Source: Paenibacillus sp. HGH0039 (GTDB lineage Bacteria > Bacillota > Bacilli > Paenibacillales > NBRC-103111). From it: 64,000 nt of DNA. Positions 48,977 to 57,282 of this stretch are shown piece after piece. Numbering within the stretch: the stretch's first letter is position 1; each line of letters begins with the position of its first letter. The DNA is taken from NCBI RefSeq assembly GCF_000411255.1, contig NZ_KE150413.1, positions 1,094,999-1,158,998 on the forward strand, given 5' to 3'. Below the pieces are notes generated by a model. The model was given only the letters and a program-made list of their open reading frames with translations, searched no databases and had not been told where the DNA came from. The position numbers and the translations under genes are program-made.

Positions 48977-49672
48977 ATGTCCAGACAAAGTGATGTACTC
49001 ATTATTATTCCGGCCTATAATGAAGAAGACGCCATCGAACAGACCGTCGATCATTTGCGGAAACACGTTGAGTACGATTATCTGATCGTGGATGACGGCT
49101 CCAAAGACCGCACGGCGGCGATTATCCGGGAGCGGGGTTACAACGGTGTGCGTCTGCCCGTCAATCTCGGCATCGGCGGAGCCATGCAGACCGGGTACCG
49201 CTATGCCGCGAGACACGGCTATAAATATGCGATCCAGCTTGATGCGGACGGGCAGCACGACGCCCGGGACATAGACAAGCTGGTGCGGGAGATCCGCGAG
49301 TCCGGCGCCGATATGGTGATCGGTTCCCGTTTTGTCGAGAAGAGTTCTTACAAAAGCAGCCTGCCCAGACGGATCGGCATCTACTATTTCTACATGTTGA
49401 TCCGCATTCTTACAGGGAACCGGATCTTCGACCCGACGTCGGGATACCGGATCGTCAACAGCAAGATCATTGGGGAATTCGCCACTTATTATCCGGTTGA
49501 TTATCCGGAAGTGGAAATTCTCGTCTCCATGGCCCGCAGCAAATACCGGATCAAAGAGATCAGCGTGGAAATGAAAAAACGGCAGGGCGGCGTCTCGTCC
49601 ATTAATCCGATCCGTTCCGTGTATTACATGCTGAAGGTGACCATGTTTTCGATCATCCGGAGAAGCTTCTAG
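48977..49672 (+). CDS. GT2 glycosyltransferase, polyprenyl-phosphate sugar synthase type
   Basis: This 231-residue protein has the DPM1-like GT2 pattern: VLIIIPAYNEEDAIEQTV, DDGSKDRT, LGIGGAMQTGYRYA, QLDADGQHD with the DXD motif, and VIGSRFV. It should load a sugar onto polyprenyl phosphate on the cytosolic face, giving the donor used by the GT39-like enzymes nearby. There are no obvious membrane helices. The next gene starts 15 bases later. Confidence 0.9.
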   Translation: MSRQSDVLIIIPAYNEEDAIEQTVDHLRKHVEYDYLIVDDGSKDRTAAIIRERGYNGVRLPVNLGIGGAMQTGYRYAARHGYKYAIQLDADGQHDARDIDKLVREIRESGADMVIGSRFVEKSSYKSSLPRRIGIYYFYMLIRILTGNRIFDPTSGYRIVNSKIIGEFATYYPVDYPEVEILVSMARSKYRIKEISVEMKKRQGGVSSINPIRSVYYMLKVTMFSIIRRSF

Positions 49673-49686
49673 GGAGGGCAATCATT

Positions 49687-50076
49687 TTGATTCAGGTTAT
49701 TACGATCGGAGTTACGGTCATTTTCTTGTTTCAGATTCTTTACTACACCAGCAAGCATAAATTAAGAGACCGCCATGCGTTCACCTGGATTATGATCGCC
49801 CTGGCGGGACTTGTCACGGGCATTTGTATCCCGCTGCTCAACCGTTTCGCTCTCTGGATCGGCGTGTCGTACATGCCGTCGCTGATCTTCCTGATCGTGA
49901 TCGTGGTCACCCTGAGCCTGCTCGTCCATCAGACGATCCTGCTGTCCAAGCAGCAGGAGCAGATCAAGACGCTCGCTCAAGAGCACGCGTACCTGGAGAA
50001 CGAAGTGATGCTGCTTAAGGAACAAAGCCGAAACCAAGATAGTTACACAGGAGCGGGGAGACGGGAAGCGCCATGA
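49687..50076 (+). CDS. DUF2304 family membrane protein
   Basis: This 129-residue protein has three hydrophobic helices (about 2-20, 35-55, 60-82) and a C-terminal coiled coil with many Gln, Glu and Lys (KQQEQIKTLAQEHAYLENEV). DUF2304 proteins commonly accompany GT2 enzymes of the polyprenyl-phosphate type and may assist flipping or membrane attachment. The start is a TTG after GGGAGGG. Its end overlaps the next gene by ATGA. Confidence 0.8.
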   Translation: MIQVITIGVTVIFLFQILYYTSKHKLRDRHAFTWIMIALAGLVTGICIPLLNRFALWIGVSYMPSLIFLIVIVVTLSLLVHQTILLSKQQEQIKTLAQEHAYLENEVMLLKEQSRNQDSYTGAGRREAP

Positions 50077-50444
50077 ATCCGTTACATATCGGACTGATTT
50101 TACTGAATACGCTTATGCTGGTAAGCGGTCAATTTTTGTGGAAATTCGGGCTTTCGCGCAAAGCGGACTCTTTCGAAAGCCTGCAAAGCATCATTCATCT
50201 TATGTTTTCCCCGTTTATTCTGGGGGGACTTTTCATTTACGGGCTTGCAACGGTTTTATGGCTGTTTATCCTGAATAAAGTAGACATCAGCATCGCCTAC
50301 CCGATGCAGAGCATCGCTTATCTGATTACTGTCATCGGTGCGTATTATATTTTCAACGAACAAATGTCGGTACTTAAAATCGCCGGTTGCGTAGTGATCC
50401 TGATCGGCGTGGGAATGATCGGTTTATCGGCGCGTTATTCGTAA
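50073..50444 (+). CDS. SMR/EamA-like small membrane protein
   Basis: This 123-residue protein has four hydrophobic helices and the pattern of EmrE/ArnE-type proteins (SGQFLWKFGLSRK, ISIAYPMQSIAYLITVIGAYYIFNEQMSVLKIAGCVVILIGVGMIG). In ArnE/F-like roles such proteins flip undecaprenyl-phosphate sugars across the membrane, which fits a cluster with GT2 and GT39 enzymes. The flippase role is inferred from context. Confidence 0.8.
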   Translation: MNPLHIGLILLNTLMLVSGQFLWKFGLSRKADSFESLQSIIHLMFSPFILGGLFIYGLATVLWLFILNKVDISIAYPMQSIAYLITVIGAYYIFNEQMSVLKIAGCVVILIGVGMIGLSARYS

Positions 50445-50483
50445 CGCGCTTTTGATTTTTTTACGGAAAGCGGGGAATGCATC

Positions 50484-51743
50484 ATGCCGCATAGGCTTCG
50501 ATCTATACCGGTCCGGGGCTGGCTCTGGATTGTCGTGCTGCTCACGACACTGCTGAAGCTGGCGGTGGTGTTTACATACGGTTCCTCCTACAACTTGGGA
50601 TCGGACGACCAATCTTATCTGGAAACCGCGCGAATCTGGCTGGAAAAAGGAATGTTTACCTACAATGACCCGTCGAAGCCGACGGTGTTTATTACGCCCG
50701 CTCTTCCGGCTTTTATCGCCCTGTTTATGAGCGGACTCGGAACGGGGTACGTGCTGGAGCAGACGATCCGGGTCGTTCAGGTCGTCATGGTTTCTTTCTC
50801 GATGATTCTTTTGTTCAAAATCGGAATCCGGCTGTTTAACGAGAGAACCGCGCTTATCGCCGTCGTTTTGACGGCCGTTTATCCGCCGATGTGGAACATT
50901 TCGTTTTATATTTTGACGGAAGCCTTGTTTGTGCTCGCTCTGATGCTTCTGGTGCATGGCGCGTTGAAAGCGATGGACAAGCCGACCGCGGGAAATGCCG
51001 TCTGGTTCGGGCTGGTATGGGCGTTTGCCGTTTACGTAAGGCCGACGATCGCGCTTTGGCCGGGTTTTTTTCTGCTGCTGCTCATTTACTGGCGGACGAT
51101 CCCGTGGAAAAAACTGGCGGCTTGCCTGGCGGTCTCCGCTCTGGTATTTGTCCTCTGCCTCATGCCGTGGTGGGTCCGCAACTACGAAGTGTCCGGAGGG
51201 CAGTTTATTCCGCTGACGAAATCCAGCGGCAATCCGCTGCTCCTCGGCACGTTTCCTTACGGGCCTCCGCCTGTAGCCGAACAGCGGACGTGGCACGCAT
51301 CAAGCGATCTGTGGGTCAATGACGCGTTCGACACGCAGTGGGCCAAGGAGCGGATTCGGACGGGCTTTGCGGAGCAGCCGCTGTACTACCTCCAGTGGTA
51401 TACGATCGGGAAGTTTGCGACCTTCTGGGGGGACGTGTATTATTGGAACGCTGTAAATTGGGTTAGTCTCATTCTGCCCGTAGGGATTCACTATACGATC
51501 CTAGGGTTCGGCATCCGGGGGATCTGGCTGGCTAGAGAGAAGCGGCTGGCTTACCTCCTGACCGTGCTGTTCGCCTACATGTCTCTGCTTCATATGATTT
51601 ATTTGGCGCATTCGCGGTATTCGGCTCCGCTGATGCCGTTTATGGCTCTTTTTGCCGGCTATGCGATTCTCCAGGCGTGGGAAGGCAGAGGAAGAACAGG
51701 CGCGGCAGTCGGCCGCAAACATCAAAAACCATCCCTTCCGTAA
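50484..51743 (+). CDS. GT39-family membrane glycosyltransferase, second copy
   Basis: This 419-residue protein is homologous to the one at 45144, with matching segments SDDQSYLETARIWLEKGMFTYND, TPALPAFIALF, IRLFNERTALIA, MPWWVRNYEV and SGNPLLLGTFPYG. It has about ten helices. It is the probable final enzyme of the GT2-DUF2304-SMR-like operon, moving the sugar to an external acceptor. Its stop codon lies within the loop of the downstream terminator. Confidence 0.87.
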   Translation: MPHRLRSIPVRGWLWIVVLLTTLLKLAVVFTYGSSYNLGSDDQSYLETARIWLEKGMFTYNDPSKPTVFITPALPAFIALFMSGLGTGYVLEQTIRVVQVVMVSFSMILLFKIGIRLFNERTALIAVVLTAVYPPMWNISFYILTEALFVLALMLLVHGALKAMDKPTAGNAVWFGLVWAFAVYVRPTIALWPGFFLLLLIYWRTIPWKKLAACLAVSALVFVLCLMPWWVRNYEVSGGQFIPLTKSSGNPLLLGTFPYGPPPVAEQRTWHASSDLWVNDAFDTQWAKERIRTGFAEQPLYYLQWYTIGKFATFWGDVYYWNAVNWVSLILPVGIHYTILGFGIRGIWLAREKRLAYLLTVLFAYMSLLHMIYLAHSRYSAPLMPFMALFAGYAILQAWEGRGRTGAAVGRKHQKPSLP

Positions 51744-51761
51744 AGTGAGGGATGGTTTTTT
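51724..51761. terminator. Bidirectional terminator overlapping the GT39 stop
   Basis: AAAAACCATCCCT and AGGGATGGTTTTT form a perfect stem with an 11-base loop and T runs on both strands. The left arm is the 3' coding end of the GT39 gene. Confidence 0.93.
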
Positions 51762-51768
51762 TGTGGGT

Positions 51769-52896
51769 TCATTTGGTCTTGTTTTTGTTTGCCAGATGCA
51801 CGCTGTACCCGATAATGCGCGACAGCGATTTTTTGCGGATGTGGGGTTCGTCGAATTTCATCGGTTTGGAATTGGCTTCGAAAAACCAGATGCGTCCGTC
51901 GAGATCGACGCCCAGATCCATCGACATCTCTCCGAGCTTCTGCTTGGAGGTCTGTTCTACGCTGCTTGCCATAAGCAGTGCGGTGCTGCGCGTCCGCTGG
52001 AGAATCCGTTTGGCCTTGAGCGGCCCGAATGATTTCTCCAGCAGCCGTTCCGGATCGTCGATGGAGCCTCCCCGAGGCACATGTGTCGTAATGCTCTGCC
52101 TGCCGGCGACTCTGGCTCCGATTCCGGTTACGCTCCACGTGCCTTTCGACGTTTTCTGAAGAAGCGCTCGCAGATCGAAAGGACGTTTGTTAAAGCTTGA
52201 AAGGCGGATTCCCTGCTGAATGATGTAGCTTTCGTCCTTTTTGATCTCGGCAATCCGGTTCCAGACATCGGATAAGTTCGTGAATAACTCGTAATGCGAA
52301 TTCACAGTTTCCTGCATGGTCAGCTTGTAAGTCTGCGCTCCGCTTTTCTTCGTGATCCGTTCCAGGCGCATGATCCCCTTGCCGGCTTTCCCTTCAACCG
52401 GTTTGAGGTAGATGAAAGGGAACCGTTTGAGCATCGACTCCAGAACGGCCTGGCTGCTCAACTGCTTCGTAACCGGCACGTATTTGCGGATTTCGGGAGA
52501 CTGATCGAGCCATTCGAAGAGCGTCCATTTGTCGAAAAAGAACGGATTGAACAAGTGAACCTGCTTGCTGCGGATGCAGGCCTGGATCGTCCGCTGAACG
52601 TCACTCTGAATTTCGAGCCGGCGTGTCGGGATCCGGTTGTAAATGACGTCGGGAAGAGGCATCAGCTGTTTGTTCCATTTTTTCGCGGTCAACTGATAGC
52701 AGTAGGCCTGAACATGCTTGCCGCTCAATTTCAGATCGGATGTAGTGACTACATAAACGAGAGCACCCTGTTCGTAGCCGGCTTTAATCAAATCAATGAA
52801 ATTTTCACGATTTCCCGAGAATCGGCGTTTTGGATCGGGTGTTGTTAAAATTCCGATGCACAGAGGCTGCTGCTTTTTATGGGCGCTTACGTCCAC
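51769..52896 (-). CDS. YheC-like ATP-grasp spore coat-associated protein
   Basis: This 375-residue protein belongs to the YheC/YheD family. It starts with CIGILTTPDP, then VIYNRIPTRR, FFDKWTLFEWL, an ATP-grasp core with FIYLKPVEGKAGKGIMRLER, TTHVPRGGSIDD and the metal-binding MDLGVDLDGRIWFFEANSKPMKF. It lacks the N-terminal extension of its longer neighbours. The start is a GTG sharing one base with the previous stop (TAGTG), preceded by GAGGAGG. It is the last gene of a four-gene operon. Confidence 0.88.
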   Translation of the reverse strand: MDVSAHKKQQPLCIGILTTPDPKRRFSGNRENFIDLIKAGYEQGALVYVVTTSDLKLSGKHVQAYCYQLTAKKWNKQLMPLPDVIYNRIPTRRLEIQSDVQRTIQACIRSKQVHLFNPFFFDKWTLFEWLDQSPEIRKYVPVTKQLSSQAVLESMLKRFPFIYLKPVEGKAGKGIMRLERITKKSGAQTYKLTMQETVNSHYELFTNLSDVWNRIAEIKKDESYIIQQGIRLSSFNKRPFDLRALLQKTSKGTWSVTGIGARVAGRQSITTHVPRGGSIDDPERLLEKSFGPLKAKRILQRTRSTALLMASSVEQTSKQKLGEMSMDLGVDLDGRIWFFEANSKPMKFDEPHIRKKSLSRIIGYSVHLANKNKTK

Positions 52897-54263
52897 TAAC
52901 CATCCCTCCTCGCACGAAAGCGGCTTAAATAGACGCAGTGCTCATAGATATAGTTAAGGGAAGCTTTATCCTGGGCTTTCAACCCCGGGTGTTTGAAGAT
53001 GGAACGTCCCGGCTTCGCATTGGCTTCGAACATCCACGTGTTTTCGTTCTGGTCGATGCCGAGGTCGAATCCGAGCTCGCCCAGACGGTGATTGTAATTT
53101 TTTTCGATCGCTTCCGCAAGCTCGATAGACGTCTCTTTCATCCGGGACAAAACAGCATCGCTTCTGCTGCCGTACACCTGTTTCAGCGCCTGCTCCGCCG
53201 TCATCAGCTGGCCGCCGTTGCGCAGGTGGGTCGTGACGCTTCCTTTGCCGGCTTTTTTAGCGCCGATGGCGGCGACGACCCACTGATTGCTTCCGTTCTT
53301 GGTCAGATGGAAGCGGAAATCAATGGGGCAGCCGTCGATCTCGATCAGCCGGATTCCCTGCTGGGTCACATAGCTGGTCAGCTTTCCGCGATTGATGCCG
53401 AGCATTTTGACGAGCCCTTCGAATTTGTTGAAGCGCAGCAGTACATTTTTGCCGTTGCGGCGGTAGCGTACGAAATATCCGCGGTCCGTCGAATACGTAA
53501 TGCGGTAAATGCCGATGCCGAGGCTTCCGGCCGTTGGCTTCAGATAGATAAATTTGTGGCGGGTGAGAAGGTCCTTCAACTGATCCGCCGAAGGATCCAG
53601 GACCGATTCCGGCACGTATTTGAAGGCCGGATCGTTTTCAAGAAGCCGGTACACATCCCACTTATCGAAGAAAGCCCAGTTGAATAAAGGGATATTCCGT
53701 TTGACGAAGCGCTGCTTGAAGTCCTCCATGGAGAGCAATTTCTCCGCTTTGCGGCTGGGAAGACGGTTGTAAACCACATCCGGAAGAGGAACGGTTTTAC
53801 GGACCCAGCCTCCCTGCGGTTGAAGCATATAGCCGTTTACAGTGCCCTGCTGCCAGTTGACATCCTTAGGCGAAAAGGCGATGTGGAACGATTTGCGTTC
53901 CCCCGGCTGCATCAGCGAGCGGATAAACGGAGTTCTCGTTCCGAAAGGACCGGACGTGGTGCTGGCCACATTCGTCAGAATTCCGATTACGGGACCGAGC
54001 CGGATATCTTTGCCGCTTCCGCTCACTGCCAGGCACGGACCGATCCGCGGAAGTTTCACGGAAGTAATGACGGACTGGGGCAGATAGAGGTGGAGTCCGC
54101 TTTTTTTGATATACCGGGCCGGGAGTGTAATGGATTTGGAGCCGACCTGGAGCTGCAGCGTCTTGCTTTTTGACAAGTGCAGCGCCTTGGCCAGTTCACC
54201 GGATACCAAAATACTTTTTTCCTGTTTGGAATTTACGTGAACCGTGCACGTCGTCAAACTCAT
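52896..54263 (-). CDS. YheD-like ATP-grasp spore coat-associated protein
   Basis: This 455-residue protein has an N-terminal beta-rich region of about 90 residues, then the shared family core: VIGILTN, VVYNRLPSRKAE, FFDKWDVYRLLE, FIYLKPTAGSLGIGIYRI, TTHLRNGGQLM and LGFDLGIDQNENTWMFEANAKPGRS. AGGAGGG precedes the ATG, which is 4 bases after the stop of the gene before it. In Bacillus YheC and YheD associate with the spore; the ATP-grasp fold suggests a ligase reaction on a coat or cortex component. Confidence 0.88.
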   Translation of the reverse strand: MSLTTCTVHVNSKQEKSILVSGELAKALHLSKSKTLQLQVGSKSITLPARYIKKSGLHLYLPQSVITSVKLPRIGPCLAVSGSGKDIRLGPVIGILTNVASTTSGPFGTRTPFIRSLMQPGERKSFHIAFSPKDVNWQQGTVNGYMLQPQGGWVRKTVPLPDVVYNRLPSRKAEKLLSMEDFKQRFVKRNIPLFNWAFFDKWDVYRLLENDPAFKYVPESVLDPSADQLKDLLTRHKFIYLKPTAGSLGIGIYRITYSTDRGYFVRYRRNGKNVLLRFNKFEGLVKMLGINRGKLTSYVTQQGIRLIEIDGCPIDFRFHLTKNGSNQWVVAAIGAKKAGKGSVTTHLRNGGQLMTAEQALKQVYGSRSDAVLSRMKETSIELAEAIEKNYNHRLGELGFDLGIDQNENTWMFEANAKPGRSIFKHPGLKAQDKASLNYIYEHCVYLSRFRARRDG

Positions 54264-54267
54264 TGGG

Positions 54268-55413
54268 TTACCCTCCTAAACTTGTTGCCCCTGCCGGTTC
54301 CCGCTGCGTTCTCAGCAAATAGGCGGCGTACCGGACCGGATTAGAGGCGGCTGAGCGGGCGGTTATCCCGCCGTCAATGCTCTGGAAGGCTGCTCTGCCG
54401 GGCTTGGAATTAACCTCCAGAATGTGGATGCGTCCATCCCGGCAAACGCCGAAATCGATGCCCAGCTCGGCCAGACGCCCATGCGACGATTCCAGAATAA
54501 GCGCAATTCGATGGGATAAAACGGACAGTGTCTTCATTAGCCTGCCGGACGCCCCGCCGGGAAATTGTTCCCTCAGAAAAGCTTCGGCCTCGCAGGCGGT
54601 GCCACCGCCGTGGAGATTGGACGTCACGCTCCCCGGACCGCCCGAGCGCACAACCATCCCGGTCAACTTCCAAAGGCCGTGTTCGTCTTTTTGCATAAGA
54701 GAACGGATATCGTAAGCCGTACCGTCCGGTGTAGTCAGCGGCAGGTACTGCTGGAGCAAATAGCGGCGTTTGCCTATGAAACCGCGGACCCAGCGCCGCA
54801 TCTCCAGCGCCGTTCCGAAATCCCGCTGCACCGGACGGTTTGCCCGGTCGCGGCCGCGTACGCTCCAGGAAAAGTCCGGGCCGGGACTGCGGTAAACGTG
54901 CAGGGCGCCTTTGCCGTGCATGCCTGCTTCGGGCTTCAGAAAAGCGGCCCCGTGCAGTTCAAGCCACGGTTCAAGCTGGTGCGGCGAAGTCAGACGCCGG
55001 GTAAGCGGCAAATGCGGGGCGAGAGCCGGGTCGGCCGCCAGCAGGCGCTGGACGTCCCATTTGCCCCGGAGGCCTCCGCCCAGAAACCGGATCCCGGGCA
55101 GCTGGTGAAGCCGGTTCAGCTGCCGGCGGTAAAGCCGCTGTTCTGCGTAATTGGAGCAAAAGCAGCGGTCATAAAGGACGGCGGGAAGAGGGAAGGTGCC
55201 TTCTCTCCAGGCGGAATCCGAGGGACTGTACAGGAAGCCGTCCACCGTCTCGTACTCGAAAGAGATTCCGTCCGGGCTGAACACGATGACCTCGATTCCT
55301 TCGGCCGCCCCGTTCTGGCCCAGCTTCCGGAAAAAGGGTTCGGAATCTCCGGCGGGCGCCGCTTTACCCGGCGAGGCCAGAACGCCCAGACATCGATTCA
55401 CTGCATGATCCAC
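54268..55413 (-). CDS. YheC-like ATP-grasp protein, second copy
   Basis: This 381-residue protein is the shorter type, with LYDRCFCSNY, RGKWDVQRLLAADPA, FLKPEAGMHGKGALHVYRS, TSNLHGGGTACEAEA and LGIDFGVCRDGRIHILEVNSKPGRA. A GTG at 55413 is preferred because AAGGCGGTG lies immediately upstream; another GTG is 9 bases earlier. It is more GC-rich and diverged than the copy at 51769, arguing against a recent duplication. Confidence 0.82.
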   Translation of the reverse strand: MDHAVNRCLGVLASPGKAAPAGDSEPFFRKLGQNGAAEGIEVIVFSPDGISFEYETVDGFLYSPSDSAWREGTFPLPAVLYDRCFCSNYAEQRLYRRQLNRLHQLPGIRFLGGGLRGKWDVQRLLAADPALAPHLPLTRRLTSPHQLEPWLELHGAAFLKPEAGMHGKGALHVYRSPGPDFSWSVRGRDRANRPVQRDFGTALEMRRWVRGFIGKRRYLLQQYLPLTTPDGTAYDIRSLMQKDEHGLWKLTGMVVRSGGPGSVTSNLHGGGTACEAEAFLREQFPGGASGRLMKTLSVLSHRIALILESSHGRLAELGIDFGVCRDGRIHILEVNSKPGRAAFQSIDGGITARSAASNPVRYAAYLLRTQREPAGATSLGG

Positions 55414-55434
55414 ACAACCCACCGCCTTCTTGTT

Positions 55435-56820
55435 CTACATAAAGCCGGACAAATAAACGGCATAGTCAAGGAGACGCCGGACGGACGGCCGCACAAGCGG
55501 TTCCTCAGCCGCAGAGGGAAGGGAGAATTCCTCGCGGGAAGGCTTGGAGTTCACTTCCAGCAGTTTTACCTGCCCGGCCGCGTCCAGAGCCAGATCCACG
55601 CCGAGCTCCCCGAACGTTCCCTTCACGTTCCTGCTGATGGCCTGAGCGACTGTCAGCGCCGTACTTTTTAAAGTACGCTGAATGCTCCCTTTGCGTGAGG
55701 CCAAAGAAGTCCCGGCCAGCGCTTCCTGGACGGCCGTCATCGTTCCGCCTCTCGCGAGGTTGGATACGAAGTGCTGCTCCGCCGCGATCCGGGCTACGAT
55801 GGAGCTCAGAACCCATTCTCCTCCGCCGTCTCTCTGAACGAGGGCACGGAAATCGACGGGGCGGCCGCCGATCGTCAGCAGGTCCAGGCCTTCCTGGATC
55901 TGATAAGCCTGTGTCCGAATTTTTCCCGCCATATGGGAGTAAGCCTCGAAGAGATCGGGATAGGGAAGAACGACGGTCCCGCTGAGCGCGGAGAACCGGA
56001 CTTCACAGCTGCCGTCCTCCAAGACGTGCAGGCGGAAAATTCCTTTGCCGAGACTGCCGGAGGCCGGTTTTATAAATAAGGTCCGGTATCGGCCGGACAT
56101 GGCCTTCAGCATGTGATAGTTGGAGAACGGATGAGATTCCGGCAGGCAGTCCTGAAGAGCGGTCTCACTGCACAGGGCGGAGAATACGGCGTTCTTATCC
56201 AGGTATTTATCGTTGAAAATGTGCGTCTGGTGACGCAGTTGAACGGCTTTGAGGAAATGCTGGATTTCCGGTTTGTTTTCGTATTTGCGGGAAGTCAGCC
56301 GGTTGTAAATAACGTGCGGGACGGGAAAAATCCCTGTTCTCCATTCCTCGTCGTAATACAGTCCTCCCAGATCGGGAAAAGTGTGTATTTCTTCGGGAGA
56401 GAAAAAGAACAGGCTGACCCCGGCTTCCTCGCCTGCTTTGGTCAGCTCCCGGCAGAAGGTTGTCATGGAGCCGAACGGCATTTCCTGAGACGAATAGAGC
56501 CTGCTGAGCAGAACCCCGACGAGCGGACCCGCGTAAAGCGTGGCGGCGGAAGGCTGATAAACGAGCGAGAGCCTGCATCCGCCGCGAATGCCGAGCCGGC
56601 GCCCCAGCGCCGGATGAAGGCATAGCTCTTCGTCCGGACTCGCCCCCGGTTCCGCAGCCGTCCGGACCACCGCTTCGCAGGACGCGGAACCGAAGCGGAG
56701 CTTGACGGCGCTGTCCGGTGCCAATCGGTATGCCCGCATTATCCCCGCGCTCAGCAGAACGGTCCGTTCGTCTTCATAGAGAGCGGGATCGAGGCTGCGG
56801 ACATGGAAGATGCGGGTCAT
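55435..56820 (-). CDS. YheD-like ATP-grasp protein, first gene of the cluster
   Basis: This 461-residue protein is the longer type, with an N-terminal region of about 95 residues, VGVLLSRLYSSQEMPFG, VIYNRLTSRKYE, FIKPASGSLGKGIFRLHV, VSNLARGGTMTA and LGVDLALDAAGQVKLLEVNSKPSRE. AAGGAGC lies 7 bases before the ATG. The alternation long-short-long-short along the operon indicates two yheD-yheC units. Confidence 0.87.
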   Translation of the reverse strand: MTRIFHVRSLDPALYEDERTVLLSAGIMRAYRLAPDSAVKLRFGSASCEAVVRTAAEPGASPDEELCLHPALGRRLGIRGGCRLSLVYQPSAATLYAGPLVGVLLSRLYSSQEMPFGSMTTFCRELTKAGEEAGVSLFFFSPEEIHTFPDLGGLYYDEEWRTGIFPVPHVIYNRLTSRKYENKPEIQHFLKAVQLRHQTHIFNDKYLDKNAVFSALCSETALQDCLPESHPFSNYHMLKAMSGRYRTLFIKPASGSLGKGIFRLHVLEDGSCEVRFSALSGTVVLPYPDLFEAYSHMAGKIRTQAYQIQEGLDLLTIGGRPVDFRALVQRDGGGEWVLSSIVARIAAEQHFVSNLARGGTMTAVQEALAGTSLASRKGSIQRTLKSTALTVAQAISRNVKGTFGELGVDLALDAAGQVKLLEVNSKPSREEFSLPSAAEEPLVRPSVRRLLDYAVYLSGFM

Positions 56821-57012
56821 AGGAAAGCTCCTTCGCTTCGCGGTACCGGCGGTACCAGCGGCTGCAACTAAAGAATTACTTCATCATATGAGGACATATA
56901 TCCCTTGGTGCAAGGGCGAATGCGGGGTTTCGGCCTTACGTTCGGCATGACTTAGCGGCAGGGGTAAATCCGGCACAAGATGACAAATATGGACAAAGTG
57001 TTAACAAAAGGA
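56821..57012. other. Divergent intergenic region
   Basis: This region must hold the promoter of the YheD/YheC cluster. A CATATGAT (minus strand, near 56887) weakly resembles a sigma-E or sigma-K -10 box, but no reliable -35 was found. Confidence 0.35.
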
Positions 57013-57041
57013 TTGACGAGAGACTAAAGTCCTTGTAAGAT
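57013..57041 (+). promoter_or_regulatory. Sigma-A promoter of the sugar ABC/PTS operon
   Basis: TTGACG and TAAGAT are 17 bases apart. Transcription should start near 57048, giving a leader of about 235 bases before the first gene. Confidence 0.7.
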
Positions 57042-57088
57042 GTAAGTAATTTCAATATTATCTTCATCCCGACAACTGCATACCCAAA

Positions 57089-57122
57089 CTTTAACATGTT
57101 ACCGAAAGGGCATAAGTTAAAG
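57089..57122 (+). promoter_or_regulatory. RAT-like antiterminator hairpin
   Basis: CTTTAAC (57089-57095) and GTTAAAG (57116-57122) form a 7-base stem, with internal-loop bases ATGTTA and GCATAA and an upper CC-GAAA-GG hairpin. The sequence ATGTTACCG and GGGCATAAG resembles RNA targets of GlcT/LicT-type antiterminators. It shares GTTAAAG with the following terminator, so the two structures exclude each other. Confidence 0.7.
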
Positions 57123-57157
57123 AAGTGATTTTGCTTCTTTGACTATGCCCTTTTTTT
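57105..57157 (+). terminator. Leader terminator of the sugar ABC/PTS operon
   Basis: AAAGGGCATA and GTTAAAGAAG pair with CTTCTTTGAC and TATGCCCTTT (20 pairs, one bulged A, one G-U), followed by seven T residues. It lies inside the untranslated leader, 125 bases before the first gene, with no gene ahead of it. Confidence 0.93.
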
Positions 57158-57240
57158 GTTCTCTCGGGACCACTAAGGAGGTGAGGAACTCCCGGTAAGA
57201 AGGCGTTGGTTGACAAAGCATCAGGGGGACCGCTTCAGTT

Positions 57241-57254
57241 TGTAACCGATTACA
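57241..57254 (+). promoter_or_regulatory. cre site (CcpA-binding palindrome)
   Basis: TGTAACCGATTACA matches all defined positions of the cre consensus TGWAANCGNTNWCA and sits 28 bases before the first gene, in position for roadblock-type catabolite repression. A TTGACA at 57210 may mark a second promoter, but its -10 is poor. Confidence 0.8.
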
Positions 57255-57282
57255 AAAGAACCTTTAAGGAGTGTTTGTACAC

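Noticed and set aside
57048-57157. Free-standing small RNA in the leader
   Set aside because: Promoter plus terminator would give a 110-base RNA, but the RAT-like hairpin and the antiterminator gene in the same operon make an attenuated leader the better explanation.
57160-57200. Tiny frame after the leader terminator with AAGGAGGTGAGG
   Set aside because: Only five codons long; the purine-rich bases alone do not support a gene.
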